Below, one piece after another: positions 1-12,400 of a stretch of DNA of 64,000 nt (position 1 is its first letter; each line of letters opens with the position of its first letter). Source of the stretch: Branchiostoma lanceolatum (Eukaryota > Chordata > Leptocardii > Amphioxiformes > Branchiostomatidae); the NCBI RefSeq assembly GCF_035083965.1, contig NC_089732.1, positions 7,379,383 through 7,443,382 on the forward strand, in the 5' to 3' direction. Position numbers and translations under genes: made by a program. The notes below the pieces were generated by a model. That model ran no database searches, was not told the origin of the DNA, and saw only the letters and a list, made by a program, of their open reading frames with translations.

Positions 1-464
1 AAGAGCAAGGAAAGTCAATGTAAAGGAAAGGGTAAAGAAATTGTTCATGGTATAAGTGTCTGTAGTGTATATGTACTAATGTAGGTCTTTGTGTGATATG
101 GAATATTAAATGGTCAAAGTTAGGAGGCTAAAATTTTTGCATGGGATCAAGTTTAGAGTCATACTCTAGATCTAAATGTTTACTACATGTATTTAAGAGA
201 ACACCACATCAAACTTATGATTCGTTTTTAACTTCCCTTTCAAAACCTACATAGGGAAATTATAATACAACAGAAAGCAATTATTGAAGACTATCTGGAA
301 CCAATTTATGACACAATATTTTCTCTTGTACATGTATATGTGTTGAAAGTCTTCAGTTTCAAAAATAAAAACCACTTAAGGATATTTTAGAATCTTTAAA
401 AAAAGACTTCTAGTAGTACATACTTTGATGCAACACAACTGATCATACCTCTGTTTTTCACCAG

Positions 465-3400
465 TTGATTTACCCAGAGACCAACACCACGTACACAGAG
501 TCCATGTTGACAGTGAAGGCCACGTCGCCGTCAAACTACACCTGCGAGGCGCGGAACCAACACTCCGGCGGGGTCACCGTGCTCCGCAGGACTGGCAGAG
601 TCGTCATCACAGACAAGAGGTAACGTCTTCGAACATAATTCCATGGTACACCAGGGTACTTAACTCTGCCACCCTGAAAAGATACATCCAAACAGATCGC
701 TAAACCCAATGCCCCCCAGTTTAATGTACTCCAGCCTGTATATCTAAACTGTGCATACCAGGGAGGGTGCTGCACTATATAGCTAGAGATGTCTCAAACC
801 CACTGTTTTTCAAAGTGGCGGATTTGTGTAACCCGGCGGATTAATGTTAATGGAGGCCACAGCTAGCCTATATTTGTTCTTCTCTTTATTATTTTTTAGA
901 TGATGATTGATCTATTAAAACATTTTAATTGGAAGAGAAATCAAAAGAAATGCAAGAAATCTGACTGTTTCTCAGCAAGTAGTCTTGTCTATGTATTCTC
1001 CCATTTCTTGTTTCAGAACTTATGTTTATTTCTTATAAATGTGACAGTAGCCTTCAAAAATGTTTGCCAGTTCCAGGAATATCTAATCTTTTCACATAGC
1101 TGAGTGAAAATATGGCACTTTTTTTAAGGTCCCCAAGATATGAGGAAAGTCCCTTTGAGCACTGTATGTGCTTAGTTGTTGATTAACAGTCAGCAATTAC
1201 ACGACGTGTATTTCCAATTTGAGAAGAAGATATTGCCTTAAAAGAAAAAAATATATAATACCCTTAAGAATACATGTAGGAGCTCTAATTGAAGAATGAT
1301 TGTCTTCTTATTGATGTTTTCATTACACCTGCAAGAGCATTAATTAAATAACGAATACTGTAATTCACTTTTTCTTCACGGTAGCAAAACGTCACGGTGT
1401 AAGGAAAATTGACATTTTCACTGAACTGTAACTTAACGATGGTGCCAAGTGATTGGAATCATGAATAATCAAACAGGTTTTTCACAGTGATGATAAGTAA
1501 ATTCATGCATGGTACAGAGGTGACTGTGAAAACAGTGAACATAAAGTTACAGTGAAAGAAACAAGAATTACAGTATTGTGTAAGAGAATGAAATGACACT
1601 GAAAGTAAGCCAATCTGACATCCTGTGTACTTGATATGCAAATTGTTCTCTGAACCTGATAATGCAGATCAGATATGATCGATCGCAGCAGTTAGGCTAA
1701 ATCAATTCATTTCCTGTTATTACTGTATTATCATATCTTGATATTTTGATATAGATACCATCGTAGCAAAAACAGGATCAGGTGATTGTCAGTGATAACA
1801 GCAGGAGAGGGAGGGAAGTTTAAAAACATTTTAAGACTGGAAACATTCATTCATACATGAATGTACACATCTGCCCTGAAATGATATTCATCTTCATCTA
1901 CATCTACACATTAGGCCAATGTTGATTTGATTGTATGGATGACATCTGCGCACGCATCAATTTTCGTTCGATTCCAAAAATTAAAGGTTTTCCACCATAC
2001 TGTAAATCGTAGAGAGCATCTGCAAAATGATCAAATCCATGCCGTAAATTGCAAGAAATATTGGAAAAAGATACTGATGTCGTAGATCGCCAAAATCAAT
2101 TCCAAAGTTAAAGAAGAGGATATGAAGAAATGAAAATGAAGAATCTATCATTCGCTATACCGTAATCTTTGTATTTAGTCATCTGTTCAACCTTCCTGAC
2201 CACGTAGAGTTCATAATGAAGGCAACTTTATTTTTTGCTTAGAATTAACTTTTTTTTATTTGCATGCTTGCATCAGTTTAAGGATTCCCAGAGGATGTCA
2301 TCCATATCATCAAATCAACATGGCCTTACTAGACAAAACCCCGGATGGGGCATCCATAATGTACAGGGGCAAAATTAGAGGCCTTACCCTTGTGTGGCTG
2401 TGGTTATGTTTATCATTTCTGTTTCCCATTCATCCCAGCAAGTACCAGAGTCCCGCGGGCTACTGTGCACCTTACTCCGGCAGGATGTGCCGTAAACACG
2501 TGGGCAGTCGGATGGTCTGGTACAACAGCTCGCTGGAGAATCCCGAGCAGCAGAACGAGGCCATCGTGCGGGCGCTGGAGATCGAGCTGCTCAGCACAGT
2601 CAGCGGCATGTGCCGTCCTGTGGCGGAGGCGCTGCTGTGTCATTACGCCTTCCCGTCCTGCGACACGGACACCGGCGAGCCACGCCCTGCACCGCTATGC
2701 AGGTGTGTAATGTTTTTTTAAATTGAGAACACAACATTCATATCTGAGACACTACCGTTGTTGCCTACAATGATGTTGTGATATTACAATATATGACCTT
2801 AGCGATAAAAGTATGACCAATATTTAAAACAAGCGAATCTTAAATATAGGAATGTTTAAAATCAGTGTAATAGATAAATATATGGACGAGCGGGTGTGTA
2901 GGAACATGTTGACATTGTCGCACTGTTATGGGCCATTTGCAGCACCTGTTTGGATAATGGAAAATCCTGTCACATTCAGCTTTTTTTTCACTTAAATATG
3001 TTCTCTTCGGTTTGAGTTGACAGTTGCATATTGTTTGAAGTACTGAATGTAAGTTGGGAATTATGTCTTTTGACTTGCAGTAATTGTTTCCTTGTAACAT
3101 TTTATACTGTTTTAGGAGAACAAGATTTTCTGTGGTTGTTCAGTTTTCAAACTGATGCTCATGGATGATTAATTGATTGATTCAATTGTGCAATCTGTAA
3201 GGATGGACCAGGCGGTGAAGGTGCAGTATATGCTGCACTGTGAAATACACAAACATACAAGCACAAAGTCATTGAAAATAAATATGTGCATATCTCATAG
3301 TATATAATTTTTCTTTTCACAGGGAGCAGTGCCTAGCTGTGCGAAACATTTTATGTTTCCAGGAGTGGGCCCTTCTGAACGAGAAGAAACGTTCGGGGAT

Positions 3401-6400
3401 CTACCTACGTTCCCGCGGACACTTTCGCCTCCCGGTCTGCGAGGAACTTCCCAGCTTCATCAACGGCACCAGGTCCTGCTCCAACGCTTCCGTGTTTGGT
3501 GAGTACGCTGAGGAGTTACATCATGCTTAAACTTTTCTATAGTAATAATTTCTTACCTTCCTCCATTTAGTTCTTTTGAAGAGCAAGTAAATGACTATTA
3601 GTAAGTACTTTATTACTTGAAATGACTTACTTTACTTTTTTTTAATAGTGAGTGTGAAATATTGAAGAGTTATATTGGTCAACAGAAACAATTTTTCAAA
3701 TCATCTACTGTATTTTTGTCACCAACTATGTATTTCAAATCATGTGACAAGTATAGTTTGCTCAATTTTCTTTTTTTTGTCAGACTTCAACCATTGAATA
3801 TGCAGAAAGATCAATGACTTTAATTCACTTTGAAAAACTGAAATTTTATGATGTGATGAAATGATGTCATAATTTGACTGTACTACATGTACATGTACAT
3901 ATCTCTAACCCTGTCTGATCTGATCTATTTTCCATGTTACCATGACGACTGCCCCCAACAGAGATGAAGTCAGAGATGGTGACAGGTAAGTGTGATCATA
4001 AAACTACAACGTCACTTTGCTCTTGCAGCTTGTTCCTATCATCCACCCTTGATTTTCACATTATGTAGATGGAAATGTTGCAGGGTGTTTTTTTGTTGAA
4101 ACGTGGACAAAAATCTTTTTAATGTAATGCAACAATGTTCACCAAGCCCTATTGCGTATTGAAAAAGAAGGAAATCATGTAGTCCAGGTCATAGAAGCAA
4201 TAGAGACTTTCACATGAGTAATAACAGTTCCAGGTTTTCTAACAATTATTGAAATAAGCTGAATGGTACAAATATCAAACCTTTTTTAGGGTTTCCACTG
4301 GTAGGTTGATAATCTAGCCACGATAAAGGAGGTTCTGTCAAATCTAAAACGAAATCTAAATTTAAGTGTCAAATCAGTTCTCTAAGCTCAATGTAATAAA
4401 ATGCATTAAAACTTTATTGTGGTGTTGGCATGCACAGATGTGCACACAAAATGTCACCAATCATATTTAAAGGGTCCAACAGAAAATCCCAGCAACCGAA
4501 CAAGCTGGACTTACGAGTGTCTCTTTCCCATTTCTATTGCTCGTTTGTTTTGTATAAGAGGCACAGAGAGGATGTCCTCTTTATTTGACCTCTCGTGCGA
4601 CCTTTAAACCTTGTCTTTGATTTGTTGTTGCAATCTCAGCTGTCCCCTTGTCATCGACCATCACCCCACATTCCAAAGACCTTGCATTTAAGAAACAAAG
4701 AAATGCAGCAGCATAGACCTTATCAATAATGACAGTTGACAACTGGTGTCACCTTGAATTTAAAGTTTGGTCCTTGTCCCACCCCTGCTGTTGTTGCTCC
4801 AAGTGTGGCCTGCATGTAGCCCCACCCCCTACCGGGCGTTGATGGTCTTAGGTTCTATTTCAGTTTTCAGAGCAAACATGGCCGACTTTGATACCTCAGG
4901 AAGGAAAACATGCTATTGTATGCCAGCTATGCCGCCAGCAGGCGGTGGATGTGCCTCGGTTATGACAGTTGGGGCCCCCTGCAGTGGTTGTCCGCAAGGA
5001 GCCAGCGAAAATTTATAGGGAAAATCTCTTGTTGTGATACATCTACCGTGGTAGTTCGTTTACAAGGTCGGGCAGATAACAGCAGGGTTCCATCCTGTAG
5101 AACACATAATATCGGCAGCGCCCGTGTCTCTTGCTGCCATGGAGCCCGCCGCTTAACCTCCGAATCATCAACCTCAGAAAAAATGCGGATGAATAACTGG
5201 GAGGAATACCATGTGGGTACTCAGCATTGCTGGGAGCTATTATTGGAGCCGAAAGTGTTTTGCCAGGTCTAGGAAGTGACAGGCAGCTCTCGCCACAGTC
5301 TGTCACCCCGCCGTAATCGTGGACCACGGAGAAGGATCGACGTATTAATTTGGCATAGTCATCTGTCGGAGTGGCGACAAGCGTAAAGAATGTTGTCGGT
5401 CATTGTGCTTCTAAACCTATTTTTGGTTGAGAACTGGACAAATGTTCGACTTATTGTGTGACAGGTGCTCCAGTGTCCTACAGAATAAAAAGGAACTCAA
5501 CTTTTGAATTTTTTTGCAACAGACTCAAGTTGACTATCATTGTATTAGTGACTTAATCCTACTCTAGCCTAATGACATTCCATCTTAGAAATTTTCTGCT
5601 AAGAGGTCTTAAGCAGAAGAACCTCATCAAAACAACAAAAGAAAACTTAGCAAGGAACACTTAGAGTAGTACCGTAGATGCTAATTGTATTTAGAATCTG
5701 CCATTTAGAAACACCCACAAAAGTTCTCACAAACTCTCTATGCCATCAGTTGTATTGAACTTGTATCTTCCTGTTGTTCCCTCCAGTTGACTGTTACCGC
5801 GGGAAGGGCCGATATTACCAGGGTACGCTAAACGTGACGGAGTCGGGATACGCCTGTCAGCCCTGGGCAGCTCAGGTCAGTACAGCCAGGACTTAGCTTT
5901 GTTCAATTTTGCTGTACAGGTTAACAATTTTTTAGAGTTGACGGCCTCTGGCTGCGTTCAGGCCATCCCAAGGAAGCTGAGCCTGTCATTTGACGGGAGG
6001 ACGCCCCTCTGGCGGAAACACTGCTTATAGACGATGGAAAAATATAAGCACTTTCGATAGAAGGTCAACCACATAGACTCATGGACCCCAAACTTCCAAA
6101 TTGTGCTGTATTCTTCAGACGTTTCTGTTTTACAGACATCACCTGGTTTAACATGGTCCTGTGTTTGGATTTCTTTGTCAGTTGACTTGTATTGGACATG
6201 TATGCTGTTTAGTATCATTTAATAATGATGACAAAATACATGACTTTTGTTCACTTGTCTCACAGGAGCCCCACCAGCACGACCGCCTACCTGAGTACTT
6301 CCCGGAGTTACAGAATGCGGAGAACAACTGTCGTAACCCCGGGGGCGAGGAGCCCCAGCCCTGGTGCTACACCACCAACCTACGCCCACGCTGGGAGAAA

Positions 6401-9400
6401 TGTAACATTCCCCGCTGTGAGGATGGTGAGTCATAGAACATCATGCTCTGCTTTACACAGTCACTAGCCAGCATATACTTGTGTCGTATAGGACTGTCAA
6501 GTGGATCAGTATCACATGGGAGTCACCATGTCAAACTGATGAAGTACACATAAGCAGTACAAATGATACTCTAGATGATCACTACAGTGGAAGTCAGTTG
6601 TAAATAGGTCGATGAAGGTTAGACATCTAGGTAATGAGATGCGCCAAATAGCAGTTACTCAAGCAACTGGATAAGATTTTTGAAAAGTTTCCCAAATCAT
6701 ATCCAGTTTGCTAATGATTGAGTAACTGCTATTTGGCGCACTTATTGTAAATAGACAATCTACTTTAGTTGCCTGTGATTTTCTGCTGCCAGTGGAGATG
6801 AATTAGACTCCACAGTAATGTTGAGACTTACCTTGTACCTGAACCTGGTTATTCCTGATGGACGTTAACAATGGGATACATATAGCAAAAGTCAGATATT
6901 TCTACCCTTGGAAGGAATATCATCTCTGCTGTTTTGTGTTGTTCTCTTTAGAGTAGGTGTGGATACGATCAGTTTGCCATGGTGACATTCCATGTACATC
7001 TATTCTACATGATGGGATGCTAATCCAATGGCATTGTTCCTTTTAAAGATACAAAACCATGAAGACAATATGGCAGTGGAAAGTCTCTAATGAAGTCTAA
7101 ATTATACCTAAAGACAAGGCTCTGCTCATTTGAGAAAGAAGGTAGTCTTGTTCATGAGTTGGATCTACAGAGATTTGAAGTTGGGTTTTAAAAGAATTGT
7201 CACAGAGAAGGAAAAACAGACAAGCCATTCATTAAAGAAAATTGCTTTTGAAACAGTTACTGTTTCTGTCAAGAATTTGTTGATATCAGCTACAATGAAA
7301 CTGAAATTTTTAAGGGTTTTAAATGTTCAAGATTAAGGACCAAAACGATTTCTAAAGTGATTTATGAAGAAACCAAAAAATTGATGAGAAAAACACAGAG
7401 CGATCCTAACATTTGTGTCTCCTGCTACATGTCATTGAGCAGTTTTGTTAAGTTTGCTCTTGTTCATCATGCATTCTGTGTCTCCAACTCATTCTGTTTC
7501 TCACGTTTTCTTGTTTTTTTGCTAAGTCTTATATTTTCAGTTCTGCGTCCATGTGTGTTGATAATCTATCCAGCCATTTTGTGTTGTCACTTCTTAGGCT
7601 TTGAAGGTTTAGTAGAATGATGTGTCAGGCTCCCTTCCTGTGTCTGTCTTCCCCTCTTCTTTCTCCTCTCTGTCTATTCCTCCTTCTCTCCATCAAAGAC
7701 ACAAGTACCGATCAAATTGACACCGACAAAAACGAGGAAACCTGGACGCTTGGGAGGGATGACTTTCCCTACTGGTCGGATGGTAAGGAGGAGTACATGT
7801 GGTGGTACGGTGGCACGCCGCCTACGCAGGAGGACTTGCGCGGCACCCCGCCTACGCAGAAAAACTGGCACGTTACCGCCTTGCCCCATTTCCCGCCCGA
7901 AATAGCCCAAATGGAGGACGGGACAGAAGAAACCTTTATCGACCTCGACATGCAAGTTGTCGCCAAACAGAAAGAGGAAGATCTTGAAGCAGAGGTGGAG
8001 AGTGAAATTGAGTGGGCCATAGAGAAGGAAATAGAACAGGACGTTACGACTACCGTGGCGGGTACCACGCCGAGCGGCGATTGGTACGACAGAACAACAG
8101 CAACAACCAATCAGGTCAGCGTCAGTCCTGTCCCCTCCCAGCCGAGCAACGAGGCCTTGCAGGACGAGATCATGACGCTCTGGGACGTCCTTCAGACTCT
8201 CTCGCGCAACATGAACAAGCTGGCGGAGGAAGAAGAAGAAACAGACCGCGAGCTGAGGAGGCTGGACAAAACCGTAAAGGCCCTCGAAAAGGAGATGACA
8301 TCAAGGTACAATATGCTGACCAAGGAACTGGAGTCGGCCAAGGAGACCATCGCGCAACTGGAAGAAGAGTTAGAGGAGCCTTATGATCATGAGCAAACGG
8401 GAGGGGCTGATGAACAAGGGGGAGGAACTAACAAGCAAAGAGCAGTAACTGACGGGCAAGGGGAAGGGACTGATGCACCTGTAACTTATGAGGCACGCCG
8501 GGGCGGGACTGGGAGAGGCTCACTTCCTACAGTTGGGCAGGGCATGATGATAGTTTTGCTAGTCTGTTGCTGGATGATAAGTGAACTGATATGATAGAGG
8601 TTTGTTTTGAACTTTGATGGACAAGAGTAGATACTCTAAGCTAGCCCCACTAGCAATGTTCTAACCTAAAGTCTTATTTGGTGTGTTTTTTTACACTTGG
8701 CGAGTGTTGCATTTTGCTGTTTTCAAGATTACATGCAAAACCAGAAAAAATGGTGTTGTGCGATATTTTCGTGATCAAAGCTCTTACAGCTTATTTCTGA
8801 AATGATTTGATGTGATCACCTTTATGATTTTATCAATTATTTGATACCAATGAGGAACACATTTGAAATAGTCAGCACTTTTCATTACATCAAATTTCAT
8901 TGTGGTCAAAGACTTTGTCCATGTCAATTTCAGAATTGGAAGATCTTTGTGATTATAAGTTCTGAGAGGCTACTGTTATCATGATGTTAGTATCTTACAA
9001 TAATATGCAGCAGTTTGAATAGAAATTTTTATCTATGCAATAGATTCTACAGGGTTGATAAAATCAAACAATGTGACTCACCGTTTTTATTTGAGGAAAT
9101 ATCTACTGACAAATCACATTTGGATTGTAAAAGATGTATGATTAGTAATGGGTGGCATGTGCCTTTTACAGACATGTAGACTTAATTTGGTTTATGTTAA
9201 CCCTTACCTTATGAATAACGTCAGAGTCCTTTTTTTGTCTGAAAAGCTGCCTTAGCTAAGCCACAGTAACTGTACCCCATTGTAGGCACGCAATTTGGCC
9301 TTGTTTCTGGTCGGACTTCTTCAGAAAAATGTGAAGAATTTTCATCCGGAATGTTTATTATTGACCTTGGCGGTTTATTTGGGATTTGATATGACGTTCT

Positions 9401-12400
9401 ACATGGCAAGGCGTGCCTCTCCATGGCAACGGGCGTAAATGCAAGACACGTGCATATTTCATGTTGTATAGAATTCGCTGATGTCAGTTGTGTGGCTCTA
9501 TTTTTGCATGAGATAGTTTATTGTTTCTAGAAGAATGCATCAGTCTGGGTGACAGAGGGCAAGTAGTAGTATATCTCTAAGCATCTGCTTTGTCTAACTA
9601 CTGGTGGGTTGATGATAGGTGAAAACTGCATGAATCAGCAGTCCAGCAGTATAAAAGACAGGGGCTCCAAACCACAATTGTCTAGCTTTAATCTACTTGA
9701 CAGGGAATCTTACAAGCATGCAAGTCAGGAAAAATAACTTACTGATCGATGATATGTTTGTACGGTTCACATCGGATTCCGCAATATAGCACAGTGTACA
9801 AAATGTAGTTAAATCGTCATTACAAACATGAAGTTATGGGATTCTGCATTGGCCCAAATCAATTCACTGCAAATTCACCTTACAGCTGAGCACTATTATC
9901 CTACTGTAGTGCTTGGGAGGGTAAAGCACTCATAACTGTGACCTGAATAAGATTATTCAGTATTGTAAATGGTATACACTGAGTCTCAACAAATGTTCAG
10001 TTCACATCTATGATAGTTACTTTGTAGTTTGTAAACATAATCTATAGGTAATTTTTAGCTGCTTTACGATTTTGTTATCAGAATTATTGATTTCTGTGCA
10101 ATAGAAGAGAAACTGCCGTATATGAAAATGATTCACACTAAAAAGTTTGAAAGTTTGATAATTTTATTTTTGACTGATGTGGTCTTTTAAGGGAGGTATT
10201 GTCCTTTACACAAGCCTTATAGATGTGATAAGAATGTAGTTTTGGAAAAAATGTATGGAATAAACATATTTTCTTCCACTGTGGCTAAGGTTTGAGTGCT
10301 AGATATTATAGGATGAATGAAACTAATTGAACATTTTTAGCAGTGTTTAATTTTTGGGGTCTTTTAAAAAACACAAAAGGCTTTACATGGTAAAGTTAAG
10401 TTCCACCAATCATGCTATGTTTCATAATATGTAATGGTAAGCCAAAAGTACTGTCTCGTTTTGGAATTAAGCTTGTAATGTTTCTTTTTATTTCAGTTTT
10501 TCTGCATTTTTCTAACTGTACTTTTTGCACTAATTATGATAATCTACATGTCCTTCTAGCTTATAAGCTTTATTTTAGCATTATATAATATAACTGGTGA
10601 TCAAGTTATACATCATTAATTTTTGAGTATCTTTTTCGTGATTCAAACATGTCAACCAGTCACTGTTGACCTTGTCCCTTTCCCCCATTTTTTTGGCAAC
10701 CAATCAGCTCAGTTGCCTTCATATTTTGTGCCAGAAAGCCATCATTTCCCATCAACCAGTCATGACATTTCCTCTCAATTTTGGACCTCAATGACGAAGA
10801 CATGAACCAAACCGGGTATACTTGTGTTTTCTCTCCACCTCTCCTTTCCTTCTATTCCTTGTTCTCCCCTTCTATTCCTCCTTCCTCCCTCTCTCTCACT
10901 CCATCCCTCCCAGGCCCCCCTTCTCCTGTGCCTCCTTCTGCAACAGATAGCTCCAACTCTTCTGTCCCCTTCCATGGCGTCACCACAGCCCCTCCTCAGG
11001 CAAACGACGGCCGATCGCCCGCGGAGGCTGTCGCAGGGAGCACCCAGAGGACCCCTGTGGTACCTGAGGGTACCGCTAACCCCAAATCAGGTATAAAATC
11101 AACAAACAAACAAACAATGGGCATGCTGTGTGAGCCAAAGAGCTAGGTTCTGTCTCAGTGTTTCATTGAAAGCAGTGTGTTCTTGGATAGTGTTAGATAT
11201 GAAATTGCAGTGCACTTGGGGTCCATGTAACATTACTCCAAACCATACAGAAGAGATAAAAACTTCTTTGCCTAGATTGTCTGTGATCTCCTACAAAACT
11301 ACCTGTACATATCAAGACTATGACGTCAGTGACAATTGATCTGGAAAAACGATTGGTAAAGACCCCAAAGTTTTTTTGTTTTTTTTGAAGTTGAATGACT
11401 CTCACGTGTTTAACTTGTTGAGCATCATGAGTTGAGTCGATCAAAATATCCTGACAACAACCCTGCACAGAATGATCACTCCCTCTCTATTCCTGACAGC
11501 TACTACCACTACTTTTTCTTCTTAACCTGTATCTACAGAAGACTGGGTCTGTGTGCTTACAGTGCTGTACACTGTAAAATGCCTTTACACAACGAAATCT
11601 ATTCTGATTTAAACATGGTCTATACGTGTTTGTACACTAACTCTGATCTGTTTTCTTAATGCTGTCGTCCTATTCTCATTGTACTCCTGCAACGTTTACA
11701 CAAGAAAATGACTGACTTTTGAGACGTTAATTTTTCTCTCCAGACAACTTCACGATTCCGCTTGACTCGGTGGCTACGGAAGAACTGCAGGTAGCGGAGA
11801 AGAACATCGTGTTGTCGTCCACCACGCTGATTATCGTGATCTCGGCGGTGTCCGGCTGCGTGGTGCTGGTTCTGGTGGTCTGTATCCTCATGATGTGTAA
11901 CAAACTCCTCAAGCAGTACAGCAGGAAGTAAGTCATTATTTCTACATCAATAAAGCTGTAATGTAACATTTAGTACTAACAGTTATGGAGTGAAGTGTGC
12001 TTTCAAACAAATGTTTTTGGATTTTGAATCATTATGAAAGTGAACTGTGTTGTCAATTTTGATTGGATACAGTTATATTTCAAATGTAGATGCTTGCATA
12101 ATGAACCAATGAATGAATGGTTGATTATGATAAGTGAATGAGTTGATTTTTTTCAGTTTGGTAATTGCTAAAAGTAGTTACTGTACAGTTGTAGGTATTG
12201 AAAACTGCATTGAAGTAAAAGTTTTTGTTTTGACTAGAACATTCATTGTTTGTACATTGTCACAATGTACACAGGCAATAGTCAATGTAAAGTCTTGTTA
12301 AATCATTTTACAGTTACAGTTCAACTTCAAATGTACATGTACCTGTACACATCACTGTTTACATGTACATATATATAGGTGGCTGTTGCTGTGTTTTGCA

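Noticed and set aside
2260-2438. In-frame open sequence and ATG upstream of the Frizzled exon, as if a separate start
   Set aside because: The upstream part belongs to the dispersed repeat also found at 63082. A clear acceptor at 2438 joins the Ig exon in phase.
4767-5330. Overlapping open frames on both strands in a MuSK intron
   Set aside because: No domain, mixed frames, no matching splice sites, and the frames do not fit the phase-1 junctions on either side.
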